Positions 12,085-24,100 of a stretch of 64,000 nucleotides of DNA are shown here, one piece after another. A program made the translations under genes and the position numbers. Positions within the stretch are counted from its first letter, which is position 1. Each line of letters starts with the position of its first letter. Under the pieces are notes generated by a model, which did not search any database, was not told the origin of the DNA, and saw only the letters and a program-made list of their open reading frames with translations. The DNA is from Trichostrongylus colubriformis. Taxonomy: Eukaryota > Nematoda > Chromadorea > Rhabditida > Trichostrongylidae. Location: NCBI GenBank assembly GCA_963978905.1, contig OZ022259.1, positions 18,636,068 through 18,700,067 of the forward strand, given 5' to 3'.

Positions 12085-12501
12085 ATGCCAATTCCCTTTC
12101 TAGGGCGACGCCAGTTGTCTTCGCGCACACTGTAACGAACCCCACAAATGTGTGCTTCATATAAAAGAACAATGTGTGCTTCATATAAACGAACATAAAA
12201 GAACAAGTTTTTTTACGTTTTCAGACTGTATTCCAAATATGTATACCAGAGTAGGCACGGTAGAAGAAAAGAAACCAGAGCGCTACGTTTATAATCACAG
12301 CAACCACAGTACACCCAGCCTTTGGGGAAATGATTCTCCATAATACTCGTAGAGCACTTCACTCATAATTACTATAAACTATGCTTCATCGCTCTCGCTT
12401 AAGCTCGAATTGCTCGTTATTGCATTTCGCCTTTTCAAGTGGTTTTATCCTCGTAACTAAAACCAATCTAATCTTCCGATTACCATAATACTTAATCAAA
12501 C

Positions 12502-12584
12502 AGAACTCTCTTGATTGTTTTTCTTTTGTATGCCAACAGAACCTCGTGTTGGCATACAAAAGGAAACAATCGAGAACTCTCTTG
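12502..12584. mobile_element. Penelope-terminus footprint with 12-bp target duplication
   Basis: Between two copies of AGAACTCTCTTG (12502-12513 and 12573-12584) lies a palindrome made of the element's terminal motif facing itself (TTCTTTTGTATGCCAAC and GTTGGCATACAAAAG). The paralogous site at 59425-59440 lacks it. Confidence 0.85.
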
Positions 12585-12794
12585 CACCATTTCAGTCGCA
12601 GTGATTCCAGGTGTTCAAATGAGAGTCGCGTCGAGGACTATCTGGTTCACGATTTTCGCGGTAAATGCTATTTTGAATAATTAAAGTTTGTTTAATGATG
12701 AAACAGATCAAATCATCCTCTATTGTTAGCAGATCTTTGCTCCACTTGCAACAGCATGGTATCCATTTTATCCATGGTTTCCAAAACGTTATCC

Positions 12795-12885
12795 CGGCGG
12801 TACTATTCCCGGCGGAACTCAGCCTGGCCGTACTACTCTTCCCGGCCAGGTTTATCCCGGCGGTTCTAATCCCGGCGGTTAAAAG
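12795..12885 (+). repeat. GC-rich minisatellite, ~15-bp units
   Basis: About six variants of TCCCGGCGGTACTAT. Also in block A' (59641-59745) but replaced by a CCT-rich tract in family R copy 3 (about 32200-32240). Confidence 0.75.
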
Positions 12886-14335
12886 AGGTTTTGCAGATAA
12901 GAAGCTCCTTATGTGAAAGCAAATAAATGCTCAAACCACTGTTGACAGACGCAATGAATAAATATAATTATTCATCAAATATAATTATTCATTTGTACGT
13001 AGGTGATGGGATGAGATATACGCAAAGTGAGTGGAAAATAACGGGCACGGTAAACTGATTGTACTATCAGAATGTGTACAGTGGGGATGAGAATGAGTGG
13101 CCGGAAGTCGACATGTGACTTTGCTGCAACAAAGGAGATTGGAGTGACAGATGCTTCGGCCACGGCGCGGTTGAGGTATGTGATGGCGCAGCGTGAACGT
13201 GCGCTGCGTTGAAGCTCGAAAAGGTGAACACTTGCTAGGTTCCTCGGCGTTCATGTACTATGAGGGAAGCACTCGTAAAATTTGTCGAAGAAGATCAGAA
13301 TTTTCGCCAATTTTCAAAGCCTCAAAATCAAATGGAGTAAATTCAAAAGCTGTTGAATGGTGATGTGACGTCTCACGGCCTGTCAAAGCCAGCCGGGTGT
13401 GTGCACGTTGGTATTATCTAACTATTATAGCTCGCACCTCATGTGCGATGAGGTAATTGGTTATTTACAGCAAAAGTGGGAGGTCACTTACATGTCGTTC
13501 AACTCACAAGTTAAGTGCAATGTCCACAAAGGGTAACATCAAAGCAGTCCCATCCTACAGGGGAAGGCAAGAAAAGGGTCAATTTGTTTACGGTCAAGTA
13601 CACAAAACAGACTGTAATGAATGAAGCATATTAGAATAGCATATTCCTGAGGTGTTCCTCTATAAGCAGAAGCGTTTTGTGGCTTACTAACATCGTTATG
13701 CAAATATGGAACCGCAGTCGGCGCAGTAGAGCGTAAAGAACCTACGGCATCAACCTTTGCCTGAAACAGCAGAGCCAACTTTTGTGGTGGGCCTCTCGCG
13801 GGGAGCTTTCTGAGAGTTGACGTTTCCTGTATGAAAATCACTGAGCTCTTACTGCTTGGTCAGCACTACCATGATCTGAAGTGCATGCTGTCATAGCTCA
13901 AATCAGCATCCGGAAGGCTGTAGTGACCCCTTTCTTTCTTGAGAGCTAAGGGCGTCTGGAACCTGAAGGAGCTGAAATATTGGAGGGACCCACCAAATAT
14001 GAATTTCTTCAGCTATCCAAAGGGGACAGATCTCAGCAAGATTGTGAAGGAGGGCGATGAAATCGGGGATTTCGCAGAGGTGAGGCGACGCATTTGACTC
14101 AGAAAAAGCTCTCGATAATTCTCTTACAAAAGGCCGTTGTGGAGTTTATTCATGCTGCGAGCTATTGTATTGTACAAAGTAAAGTAAAAGTATTGTGAGT
14201 AAAAATACCTCGCCGGAATCTGCTAAGGTGTGCCTAATACACAGCTGAAAGCGGAGGAGAAATAACGACTCTCTTTGCCCTCTTGTTCTTATCACAACTG
14301 ATTGTGAGTGAAATGAAAATGTTGTAGAAAAGAGA

Positions 14336-15129
14336 CTGATTCCAGACTCGTTGGTGGATCACATAAGCTGTTTATTCATACAAGCTCCACAAGTTTAGTA
14401 TAACCTTACACAATTTTTGAAGTTGGGCGGCTCACTCCTGACCTACGATTCTCGCACCTTGTAAACATGAAGTTCCTCATGAAGCTGTAGATTCTCTTAC
14501 AATCAGTGGCACGCGTTGTCAAGAAGCGTGCTTGGGAATGGGGTGGTCCGCTACAGCACTTACTTCCGTGCTTCCATACGGGATCATTAGTTTCCTGCCA
14601 AGAGAATATTTTTTGCTTCCAAGATCAAGGATAAGATGAGAAATCCTCAAAGATGAGGCCTTCGCTTTTAGTATAAAAGGTGGTTCTCATAAATGAAGAG
14701 CGTCGGTCAACGACTCCTGCAACAGTCCACAGCTTTCTGTTTTCTCTGTATCAGGAAGAGCAGACGTCATCGCGGGGTACGATGTTGTAGTGGACCGGCC
14801 ACGAAGCCAGGATCCAAACCCCTCGGATAGACTGTGATTTCCAGCTTTGTCATTGCTTCTATTAAAAAGGATAATTACGGTATTTCTTGTATCAAATCTT
14901 AAAAGGGATCTTTCAGTCAGAGACTTACACACCGGCAGACCACGGTATGCTGTTTTTTACATGGAAATTTTCCCTTAAGCAGTAAGCTTATGCAATAAAG
15001 GTCGCACTGTCCAAAAAAACTTACTGACAGTTGACAGTTGGATTTTAGGTTTGCTGAAAATATTCAAATTGAAGCCAGTGCGCTAGGTCTTATCGAAATA
15101 GCAAAACCGACAGCAACTTCAATTATCAT
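14336..15129. other. Block A sequence between family R and the Penelope element
   Basis: Homologous to 61056-61790. A box B-like GGTTTGGATCC/GGTTCGAATCC on the minus strand (14810-14825 and 61493-61507) suggests an old tRNA-derived repeat. Confidence 0.4.
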
Positions 15130-17625
15130 ATTTCATGGAGAGAAAATCAATCAGTTATAGCTTCCATGTTTTTCCTTGTTGAAACCTCGGCATGACTTGT
15201 CGACTGTTTTTCTTTATATGCCAACACGAAGTTAGATGTGGAACCTTTCACTGGCCTAACGCTTCGGCCTTCTCGTCTTCTTCGGAAACCTGAAAATGGC
15301 GCGAAGCTCTTGATTTGCCAAGTATCCGAACAAGCGCCTCCTCCCCGCTAGCGTTTCCGGTGTACTTTTGGGGCTAATGAGTCTTACTTGACTCGATGTT
15401 CCTTATATGGCAGAATCTCCGTATAAGATAAGGATAATAAGAAACGACAAGGAATGTCTATCGCACCATTCAGGGCAATGTTATTAAGAAAAGGCAATAT
15501 GTGTTGTATTATTCTATTGTAAAATGTAATGCTAAAGAAGAAGCATGCCGACGCCCCCTACCGGAACGAATTTGGAGGAAGATTAAGAATGGGTTCAGGG
15601 AGATCCGTCTATTCGATCTAGGGCTAAGTCCACTCTTTGTGCGGAATACGATCGATTTCGCGTACTCCCGAGAGAACTCAAGTAGTGATGGTAACAAGTC
15701 TTGCAATAACCACCTCAACGACGCTCGCACTGGAAATGTTGACCAGTTGGCAAAAGTCACTGTTCTAGGAAACACTCACCTTTCTCATAATGTCTTAAAC
15801 TTCCTGAGTCTAGGACCATCATTCGCGCCATCACATAACATCAAAGCGGTTACTTTCCGCAACGTTGGAAATTTACAAGGATTCTAAGATCTGCTACGAT
15901 TTAAGGCTCGACGCGAGAATGACATGCAGGCCCTTTCCTCTGAACAAACGTCGTTACCAAATGTACCATTCCTACGCACAGTTTACCAAGAACCTGGGCC
16001 GGTGCTCGAAGGATGTGAAGTTCGGGATATTGACATCGGGTGTGCTACCCACACCTGATAGATATAGACGGCTTTGCTGTAACAACTTGACTAGCGACCG
16101 ATGGCAGGGATTCAGAGAATTGCGTGAGCTAAGATAGAACGGTACAATACGCATTTCTGTCAGTGATGAAGGTGGGAGTTCGTAGTTCTACCACAGTCCC
16201 TAGACCGTGGGATAACCATACTCCATTCCATTTGCAGAATTCATCCATATACCGCCGCGTCAATTTTAAGGAGATCATCACCCAAAGCAGATTTCTCAAT
16301 CATGCGTGGATGATGGTTGGAAGATTTGGTGGAATAGATAGAATGTTCTTAGCGAGACTCAAACTTGACAACCCCAGTTGTCCAGTTTCTTATATCTCAT
16401 CAAGGCCCACAAACGTGCCCCAAACGAGATGTCGTCCATGTTACCAAACACCTATAAAATGCTACCTATCATAAGCTGTATCAGTGGAATTACTGATCGT
16501 ACACCATGGTACCTTAACACAATAGTCAGACAATTATTGACCAAATTCCCCGCCCACTTGACCAATACGAATCAACTCCTCAACGTTTGCACAATTCGAA
16601 CTTTGGGACGATTTGTGTGATGGAGTCATTTGATGTTGCCTCGATTTATTCAAACTTACAAAATAAACAAGCTCTGCAGGCATTATGTGAATTGGACAGG
16701 CATGGTAATGAAATTGCTACTTTTGGTTTGGATAAAGTGCACATACTAATGACTCTAGTTGGGGCTTGTTTATGTTGTAACATCTTCGAATGGTCAGGGT
16801 TGTGTTACTCGATTAGGGGTTTCGCCATAAGTCAGCGACTAGCGCCTTTACTTGCGATCTGCTTCATGAGCCAAATAGAACAGCCAGTACATGGTCGTGT
16901 ACCTCTGTTGTACTGCAGATATATCGACGACTGCTTCATAGCAACATCGACACAACCCGATATGGACGAGTGTTTCCGCTTGATGGATGGGCAATCGCAG
17001 TACATTAGGTTGACACGGGAATTACCAAAACATAGGTGGCTACCATATCTCAATACGTCAGTCGAGTTGTCTGGTGGCATTACCAGGGTAAGGTGGTACC
17101 GCAAGGTTTGCCTTGAGACTATCTTGTTCCATGCGACGTCAGCTCACCCTGCTGCTGTGAAACATGCGGTCATTAAGAACATCTTCGCAACAGCAACCAG
17201 TATGTGCACTGGTGGTGATTAACGGCAGGAATCAAAAGGCAGCTTTGTGCATTGCTGCAAGAAATGGCTATGCGGTACCATCGCACCTAAGAACGTCATA
17301 TGCTGGCCAACGACGACAAACGCCACGCCAAGGAAAATTGCCTTTATGCATTCCGGTTATCTCTGACAGGATTAGCGCTGCAATAAACCGTAGTATTGTT
17401 TGAGCACAGTTACAAAATGATGTTGCCATAGTGAACATTCCTAATGACAGCATGAACGACAACTTGTTCGCAACAGACTGTACGATAGGCAGTGCATAAC
17501 GCCAAACTGCATTACTTATCCCTATGGGATGCCAGGAGATTGTGAGGGGGTTTGCGTTTTTCAGCTTTGATGTATATCTTGTAATAGCACATATATTGGA
17601 AATACGGGAAAAACTCGGGCGACGT
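15130..17625 (+). mobile_element. Penelope-like element, 5' end to RT (3'-truncated)
   Basis: Starts with the inverted terminus (CTTGTTGAAACCTCGGCATG at 15172, then ATATGCCAACACG). Broken ORFs at 15501-15887, 15865-16137, 16163-16620 and 16587-17222 carry the Penelope N-terminal motif LSLGPSFAPS, then MESFDVASIYSNL (RT motif A type), RGFAISQRLAPLLAICFM (motif B type) and YIDD at 16920-16931 (catalytic motif C). The cysteine linker follows in other frames to 17600, where the sequence stops just inside the nuclease (C-S-TYIGNTGK). Stops and shifts make it inactive. The insertion is shared with block A' and so predates the duplication. Confidence 0.85.
16587..17222 (+). pseudogene. Penelope-type reverse transcriptase core (broken)
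   Basis: Longest open frame of the element, 211 codons. The first ten or so residues are in the wrong frame and RT homology begins at MESFDVASIYSNL. Catalytic aspartates are present in FDV and YIDD. It ends at CTGGD where GGTGATTAACGG introduces a stop that the 4290 copy lacks (GGTGAGGAACGG). Confidence 0.8.
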
Positions 17626-18880
17626 CCTAGCTCTGTAACTGATTCTTTTTGCGACCTGACACAGATTATTGTGACTAGGTTTCTCCCAGCTGGCTTGTCA
17701 ACCTAGGCCTGACGCTGGTAACATCACGATTTTTGCAATTTTTTGCAGGCATGGTTTTGTGCCTCGGCGGAGATTAAACCCAGTGGTGTGCAGCCTGAGC
17801 CTACTTTTTTAACCACTCGGCTAACCCTGTAATATACAACCACGCACTGTCGAGAAGATTTCAGGTCGGTTAGGGAAAGGGTGCACAATCAATAAACGTA
17901 CTCACAGTTAGTGACTTTATGACTATTGATTTTTTGAGAACGCCTCACAAGGTAAAATGTTTCAGTCGGGACATTTGCAATTAGGTGCACATTGCTGTAT
18001 ACGTTAGGAGAGATTCAACCCAAATCTGCCCGCAAAATTGCGGAACGACTCTGCGAGCAAGTTACGAGGGTTTTCTGAATGAGCAATGCTATACAGAATG
18101 TGTGGGCGCCCTGGCGCATGAGCTAGGCGTTTTCGTGCAATCCACGATGACTTGAGATTTAGGAGGTCTATTTATCGCTGCAAACAGGTTTTTATTCCAA
18201 CTGCTATTTGACCGAGATTCGGAAGGATCTCTGGGTAAAGTAAGGTTGCCATAGAGTAAGTGGTATTTTTTTCCACTTTCCATTTGAAAAAGCTACCATC
18301 TGCAGCAAAGGTACTCGAAACATACTTAAACAAGTGTGTTTTGCAGTAAACGAGTGTAGCCAGAAACTTCCTGACCCTTGCCACAAAAATACTCCAATGT
18401 AGAGCATTTTTGTGGGAAGGGTCAAGAAGAATTTTGTTGAATGTGTTGCTATTCGTTCACCCAGAGATTCTTCAGAAATTGTCAAAATCTCAATGAAGCT
18501 ATAACCTTTTCTACAGAGCTCCGAGATAGAAAGAAACGGGGATATGGACATTCGCCGGACAACTCAGTTCTCAGCTCATCACAAAGGCGGGTGATGCAGC
18601 TGCGAACTATGCCTGGTGGTCCCGCAGCAAAGTTTCTCTCTAGGAGAAATACGTGAATTAGAAGGCTTCACGAACAGGTAGCCATATTTACAGATTATTT
18701 TGAAATGTGTGTTTTAAATGTTTCATGCAGGCTATCTGATTAGGCTGGAAGAGAGCATTGGCAAGCCAACCAATGTTTTTATAATCCTAGGTTGGATAAT
18801 CAGCAGCAAGCGTTATGTTGGGCCACTGAACGGATGTTCAGAAATCATAATTCACGAAAAAATTAGGCAAAAACCAAATT
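17626..18880. other. Spacer with a tRNA-like relic
   Basis: Apart from the tRNA-like sequence at 17757-17833, no exon or repeat was identified. ORFs on both strands are short and overlapping. Confidence 0.35.
17757..17833 (-). pseudogene. tRNA-Ser/Leu-like relic or SINE head
   Basis: The minus strand has box A TAGCCGAGTGG (17813-17823), followed by a long-variable-arm type spacing and box B GGTTTAATCTCC (17769-17780). Acceptor ends do not pair well. Probably a tRNA pseudogene. Confidence 0.5.
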
Positions 18881-19551
18881 TTGGGTAGTCAAAAAAGTCT
18901 TTTCCTTTTTTAAATACTGCATTCCCTCCAAACTGCTTTCCAGCAATCTCTTCTGTACATACACATGTAGTACAAGTCCGCCATTCACACGCATCTATAG
19001 GTATTATTGTCTCCAATCTCCCGGATAACCTTTTTCGGCAAAATAAACATATTAAAGGTCAACCTCATTTTCAATTCCAAAATTTTTCTTTGAATGGCAT
19101 TAGCCAGGAAAAGGAAAAGGTGATAATCCGATGGAGCAAGATCAGGACTATAAGGTGGATGGGGCAGCAATCTTTATCCAAGCTCGAGAATTTTTCGGCG
19201 GGTCACTTTTTCAATAGTGGGAACACTTGCCAAAAAATTAAAGTTAAAAAGTTCTCGAGCTTGGATGAAAATTGCTGCCCCATCCACCTTATAGCCCTGA
19301 TCTTGCTCCTTCGGAATATCCCCTTTTCCTTTCCCTGTCTAACGCCAATCAAAAGAAAACAATTGGAATTGAGAATGAGGTTGACTTTCATATGTTTATT
19401 TTGCCGATAAAGGTTATCCGGGAGATGGAAGACAAGAATACCTATAGATGCTTGTGGACTTGTACTATATGTGCAGAAGAGATTGCTGGAAAGCAGTTTG
19501 GAGGGAAAAAGCGGTATTTAAAAATACGAAAAGACTTTCTAGACTACCCAA
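18881..19551. mobile_element. Palindromic mariner made of two copies of one end
   Basis: Termini TTGGGTAGTCAAAAAAGTC and GACTTTCTAGACTACCCAA are inverted. The arms (about 18881-19191 and 19249-19551) are long inverted copies. Each arm joins ~145 bp that in the 50181 mariner precedes the transposase start to a transposase C-terminal fragment (LPHPPYSPDLAPSDYHLF, with the third catalytic D of DD34D). Right target TA present, left altered to TT. No complete transposase. Confidence 0.85.
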
Positions 19552-19707
19552 TATTACGTGTACGCGGGAACTATTACGACAAGATAATCGCCCGATAGCA
19601 GCTAGCGGATATGAATTTCTAATGTAAGTGTAACGCGAGTTGAAGACGTATACAGAATGATGATCATGAGATCACTGGTCTGGGGCTAAAAGTAGAAAGT
19701 TTTTGGC

Positions 19708-19990
19708 GTTAATCAATCCATTCCTGGGATGCGCCGCACATTCTAGTTCCATCTGGTGAATGCGATGTGGCCTATACAATGACCTGCGGTGGTCAGCCGA
19801 TGTACAAGTCAGTGCTTTTATCCTCCCAGACGAGTCTGGTACCAATTCGCCGACCCCGGAGGGATGGAGGCTTTTTGGCCACTGCGGTCGTTGATGCGTT
19901 ATTTGATATCCGCACCATGAGAGTGGGGTGTGCGCCACCTTTCACTACACCACCTCCACGGTGTGCGCCACCTGTCACTACACCACCCCA
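19708..19990 (-). mobile_element. tRNA-derived SINE, copy 3, with duplicated head
   Basis: Same family as the copies at 2650 and 9757. The box A region (GGTGGTGTAGTGACAGGTGG on the minus strand) is present twice in tandem near 19935-19990. Confidence 0.75.
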
Positions 19991-20988
19991 CCCTGGGCCT
20001 ATTAACCAAATAATCCCGGATTATCAACGCTCTGCGATATAAACTAGTTTCACAAATGGAATTCCCCTTTGAGAATGCAGGGGTAATACCGCCGAAGTTT
20101 CATTTCTAGTCAAAGGTTCAAGGGCGCAAGTAGGAGCGTTGGACTGATGTGTTGCTTGTCCCACAAACTACGAGGGAGTGAATTCACAGTCACCAGTCTT
20201 AACCTCACCAATCGTTCAAAGCCACTTCCCACCGGATTTTGAGACTCTCCGCGACCAGATGCATACATAAGTCCGCATTTGCAGACGGACCTTTAACCTG
20301 GAGGTCACCCTAATCGTAAGTATCTCACCAAGGGCAGCACTGGCGAGCTCTCAGCGTCTCTGCTTCTTCGTCTCTCTTTACCAATTTATTTGTCCTGGTC
20401 ACTCTCTGACACCTCCATGAACACAGACAATATTGAGGTTTAGAAGTTCAGAAAGAGTGAGGAGATTTTTCTGGGATTCTCTCGGCAGTCAATGCATAGA
20501 CAAGAATTGGTGTCTAGCAAGAAGGAAGAGGGGTCAAACAAATCTAGGACCACGATAATCCCCTCTCCACACTTGAGTACGAATTTCTTCCCGATAGACC
20601 AAACACCCACCGAACACTCCCACGAATGGCTCTTCGGCACAAGCTCGACCATGAATCTGATGAATAAACGGTTCATATTTGTGCAGATCTAAGATCTACA
20701 TACTCCCATCTATGCCATCTGCCTCACTGACGTATTATAGATATCCTATTATAGAGTTAGGTAGCCAGGGAGGGTAGGACGTTTGACGGTAGCACCGGTT
20801 AGAATGCGACTCGATTTGGCCCAAACTCATTCCATTACCTCTATGATTCGGCTTTTAATTATGAACATGGCTCACTCCATAACAGCATACTTCAAATCGT
20901 CACTCAGTGCCGGTCATCCACTTCAATCAACTCTCAATCTCGTCGTTGTAAGGATCGCAAGCATTCGAAACTGCCTTTTGTTGAAGCG
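19991..20988. other. Upstream region of ift-81
   Basis: The part from about 20790 resembles the regions before the decayed ift-81 copies (7100 and 55490). Contains one minus-strand ORF (20440-20676). Confidence 0.4.
20440..20676 (-). CDS. Unrecognised 78-codon ORF, possibly a divergent exon
   Basis: Starts MNRLFIRFMVELVPKSHSW on the strand opposite ift-81, with its ATG 381 bp from that of ift-81, so the two could share a promoter. It is neither a known repeat nor a shadow of a known gene. No domain recognised. The composition looks more protein-like than its surroundings, but it may be chance. Confidence 0.25.
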   Translation of the reverse strand: MNRLFIRFMVELVPKSHSWECSVGVWSIGKKFVLKCGEGIIVVLDLFDPSSFLLDTNSCLCIDCRENPRKISSLFLNF

Positions 20989-21002
20989 GTTGCCATGGTA
21001 AC
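20989..21002 (+). promoter_or_regulatory. X-box (RFX/DAF-19 site) of ift-81
   Basis: GTTGCCATGGTAAC fits the nematode X-box consensus GTHNYYATRRNAAC at every position and is almost a perfect inverted repeat. It lies 55 bp upstream of the ift-81 ATG, in the usual range for DAF-19 targets. Known biology: C. elegans IFT genes are driven by such sites. Binding here is inferred. Confidence 0.88.
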
Positions 21003-21056
21003 TACTTTGTAGCGGGGCCCCTCTCCTCGTGCCCTTCGACTGATATCGTCCCGAAA

Positions 21057-21187
21057 ATGTCATCGGAATCACTGAAATTTATCGTCGATAACTTGAATTC
21101 GCCACCATTTGAGTGCAACACTTCACTGATCGCGTTCGATAATTGGCCACCGAATGTACTGCTACAGCAACTGAGTGACGTCATCAG
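21057..21187 (+). CDS. ift-81: ift-81 exon 1 (residues 1-43)
   Basis: Encodes the start of the calponin-homology-like domain: ESLKFIVDNLNSPPFE, then IAFDNWPP and LLQQLSDV. The ATG at 21057 matches the family start and is the first one after the X-box. The exon ends in phase 2 at ATCAG|GTGTG. Confidence 0.92.
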
Positions 21188-24100
21188 GTGTGATAGGCGA
21201 GGATTGGGTTTAATCCTGAATTTTGTAATAAATATTTGATTACAGCTGGATTACTCAAACAGCCAATATCGATATATCGAAGGAAAATCCAGATGAAACT
21301 GCTCTTCGCATTTTGTACAATCTTAAAATACTTCGATTCAAACCACCTTCTGATATTGAACAGCTGTGAGTGTCTGGTTTTATTTTGATCCGTGTGGATC
21401 TTCAAAAGAAAAGAAAATTCAGGGAAGAGTGGAGGGCAGGTCTGGTCGAAGGTGCAAAAAAGTCTGTCTATCCTATTCTCGTATATCTGTTCTCGAACGT
21501 TGATATGCTTAAACAAAGAGCATATCTTGCCAAGTATCTCATACAGGTTCGTTTCTTTTATGTACCTTATAATTTGCAATATTCAATATATGTTGGTGCC
21601 AGGAAAGTAAACTTCACACCTGAATCAGGCCTGAGTTATAGTTTTAACCACAGTCAAGTTGAAAATAAGTCTTCAGGACGAAATTCCCAATAATCTGATG
21701 GACAGTGATGTGGTTCAAATGCGAAACGAACTGGCCCAGTACATGGAAAAATTCAAGGTAGGATAGAACAGCTTTCGACGACTTTTTCACAAGCAGTATG
21801 AAAGGGGCCTAACCAGGAAAGGGTTCCAATTTCCCATGGAACTTCGAATTAAAACCTGGATGGGTCTATCGATCCGAATAATGATCATAACCGTGGAAAC
21901 CAAAATTGCAATATTTCGCTCTGGAGTGAGTCAGGAGGGGTCAAAGCTTGCTTGTGATGCCTCATCGGCTAGGCACTTTGTCATCAGCGATGGTGGTAAT
22001 GTCCCGGTTCCCGACCCGGCTAGTGACCAAAGTGCCTCGCCAATGAGGCATTGCAAGCAAACTTTGACCCCGTCTAACTCGCTTCAGAATGCCATTCTGG
22101 AATTCTGGTTTTCACTGATATAATCAGTATTTAGATCTCTATCGACCCATCTGAGTTTAATTCAATGTTCTATGGAAATTCAAAACCCTTCACTGGTAAT
22201 TGCCAAAGTAGAAGTGGTGCATAACTTCACTATTTCCAAATGGAGTTTCAAAGAGAAAAACTACGTCTCACTCTTAGCGACATTCGAGCACCATCACACG
22301 CAGTAGCAACCAGGGTGAAATCTTGCGATGAAAAAATTTTATGTCACTATTATTTATTGAAAATAGAAAACTGCAGCCCTCAACCTTCTGATGAATGGTG
22401 AGGTCATTGTTGAACATTCTTGTACTATTTTGAACCTTCGTGCTACAACATATGTAGTACAACAGATTATTATGGTTACTGATAGATATACGGTTGTTGG
22501 TTAATTGTGGGAAGAATTCGATGATAGCTTAGATTTAACCGTTTATGTGGATTATTCCAATCTACAACTGCTATTGAAATCTTGGTATTTCGAAGAGGAC
22601 TTTTGATGCTTCTCCTCCACAAATGCCGCCTGTGTCCTAACGCAAACGACGAGACCATGGAAACCATAACATCAATGAATTGACTCCAAATACATATCTT
22701 TTACTTTTCTCTCGGATTAAAACATCGTTTTTTTCTCAAAGTCTCAAATATTAGGTGTGTCTCAATACACAAAATGAATTAATTATATCAATATAAATGA
22801 ATATAAATGGTGAAATTATTTCTTAAATATAAAGGACCAATTCTCGGTGCAAAAGTTTAGAGAACAAATATAATCGGAACGCTCTAAAAATTTTCCTGCA
22901 ACCTAATATGGATACCCATAAACGTGACGAGCAAAATAAGTTAGGCGATAAGCGCCGAATAGAATCGATCAGGTGGAATAAGGCAGGCTGTAGAGACAGC
23001 CTACCACCTCTAACATTTTCTATTTCATCAATTCTGAAGCAAAACATTCTTGAATCTACGATCTGTTTGCCTAACCCTCTAGGTCAGTAAAAAGTCCCAC
23101 TCCAAATCCTCTGCTTCGATGTTGAAGATAATACAATTTGCTTGTCAACCAGCCAGTGCGTGCCGAAAAAACAGGGATTCACGTCTTTGAGGGGTCATAA
23201 AAAATGAGAAACTTTTCTAATTCAAATAAAGTGAACGATGTGTCACAATGTGGCCTAAGGGTGACCAATTCAGTCAGAATACGCCCTGTGTATGATTGTC
23301 TTGGGAATGGTACCTATGGATGAACGCAAGCCAATGCAATTATCACTTACTTAGCTGTTCCTATTTTTAGTTAGGAGATATTTGCATCGCATGTGGTTTG
23401 TATGCCTTTGCTCCATGTAATGTATGTTTTCTGAACTACAAGTCTTGAAGGGACCCTTGACTTGATCCGTCTAAACCTGACGGCCCCACCACCACTCGAG
23501 GTCAGTGAATTAGTACTGGACGCAAATAATATTATTCCCGCAAATAATAGGTAATTGCCAGCACGATCCTAGGGGGTGTTGACCTTGCAAAGTAAAACCT
23601 TAAACGGTAACAGGAACAACTATCCGGCACAGTTCAATCCTTCTTAGGGATGCGCGACACATTCTTTTTCCTCTGAAAATCTTTTTGATACCTGAAACCG
23701 TGATTTGCTCCACATTGGGTCACTTTACAAGTGACGATGTTTTCCTAAAATCGAAAATTATCAGCTGGTGCGTTCTATCACAAACTCTGCCATCGTAAGC
23801 TGAGTTTCAGTGGCTGTGAAATCATTTCGTCGGTTGAACCCCAATGGCTGGCGAATAATTGGTAGCCTCCTGCGGTTTTTGCCTGAGCCCGGGGGAGAGA
23901 GTTCTTTAGAAGTTGCATTGATTTTTTGCTAAAAAAATAGGCTATAGTACTACTGCTACGGTCGGGCTCAATGCTCAGAGGTGGCTCCTACTGCGAGTTG
24001 GGAAAAATTCCCATACTCTTGAACATTGTTCATGGGTGCTACTCCCGTCGTGCATGAGCGCCTGGGAACTAATCCCGTCACTGAATCTGTAAGTATTTAC

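Larger units (their letters stand above)
10860..14335 (+). repeat. Family R long non-coding repeat, copy 1 (block A)
   Basis: Starts near CCAAATCTCGATATTGC followed by a CT-rich microsatellite (10890-10960) and ends near GTTCTTATCACAACTGATT...AATGTTGTAGAAAA. Colinear copies lie at 28895-34187, 58225-61055 and 63105-64000 (cut by the window end). A TATA-like TTATATAAGAGGACGTCGAAA is kept in all four copies. No long ORF. Interrupted here by a TTAA element and a 71-bp footprint. Confidence 0.8.
5600..15800 (+). repeat. Block A: upstream paralogue of the ift-81 3' region
   Basis: Colinear with 54040-62570. Shared landmarks in the same order: last ift-81 exon, 3' spacer, decayed ift-81 exons 1-3, SINE, CT-rich microsatellite, family R repeat, and the 5' end of a Penelope-like element. 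Block A is longer because it holds a ~1.07 kb segment (7390-8466), a TTAA element (11619-12084) and a 71-bp footprint (12502-12584) that are absent from the other block. Confidence 0.9.

Noticed and set aside
15501..15887. 128-codon ORF as a cellular gene
   Set aside because: It is the N-terminal part of the Penelope-like element (LSLGPSFAPS motif) and is repeated at 62.2-62.6 kb.
21370..21693. 107-codon ORF reading through ift-81 intron 3
   Set aside because: Only the first part matches IFT81. Exon 4 is in another frame and joins correctly by splicing at 21550/21654.
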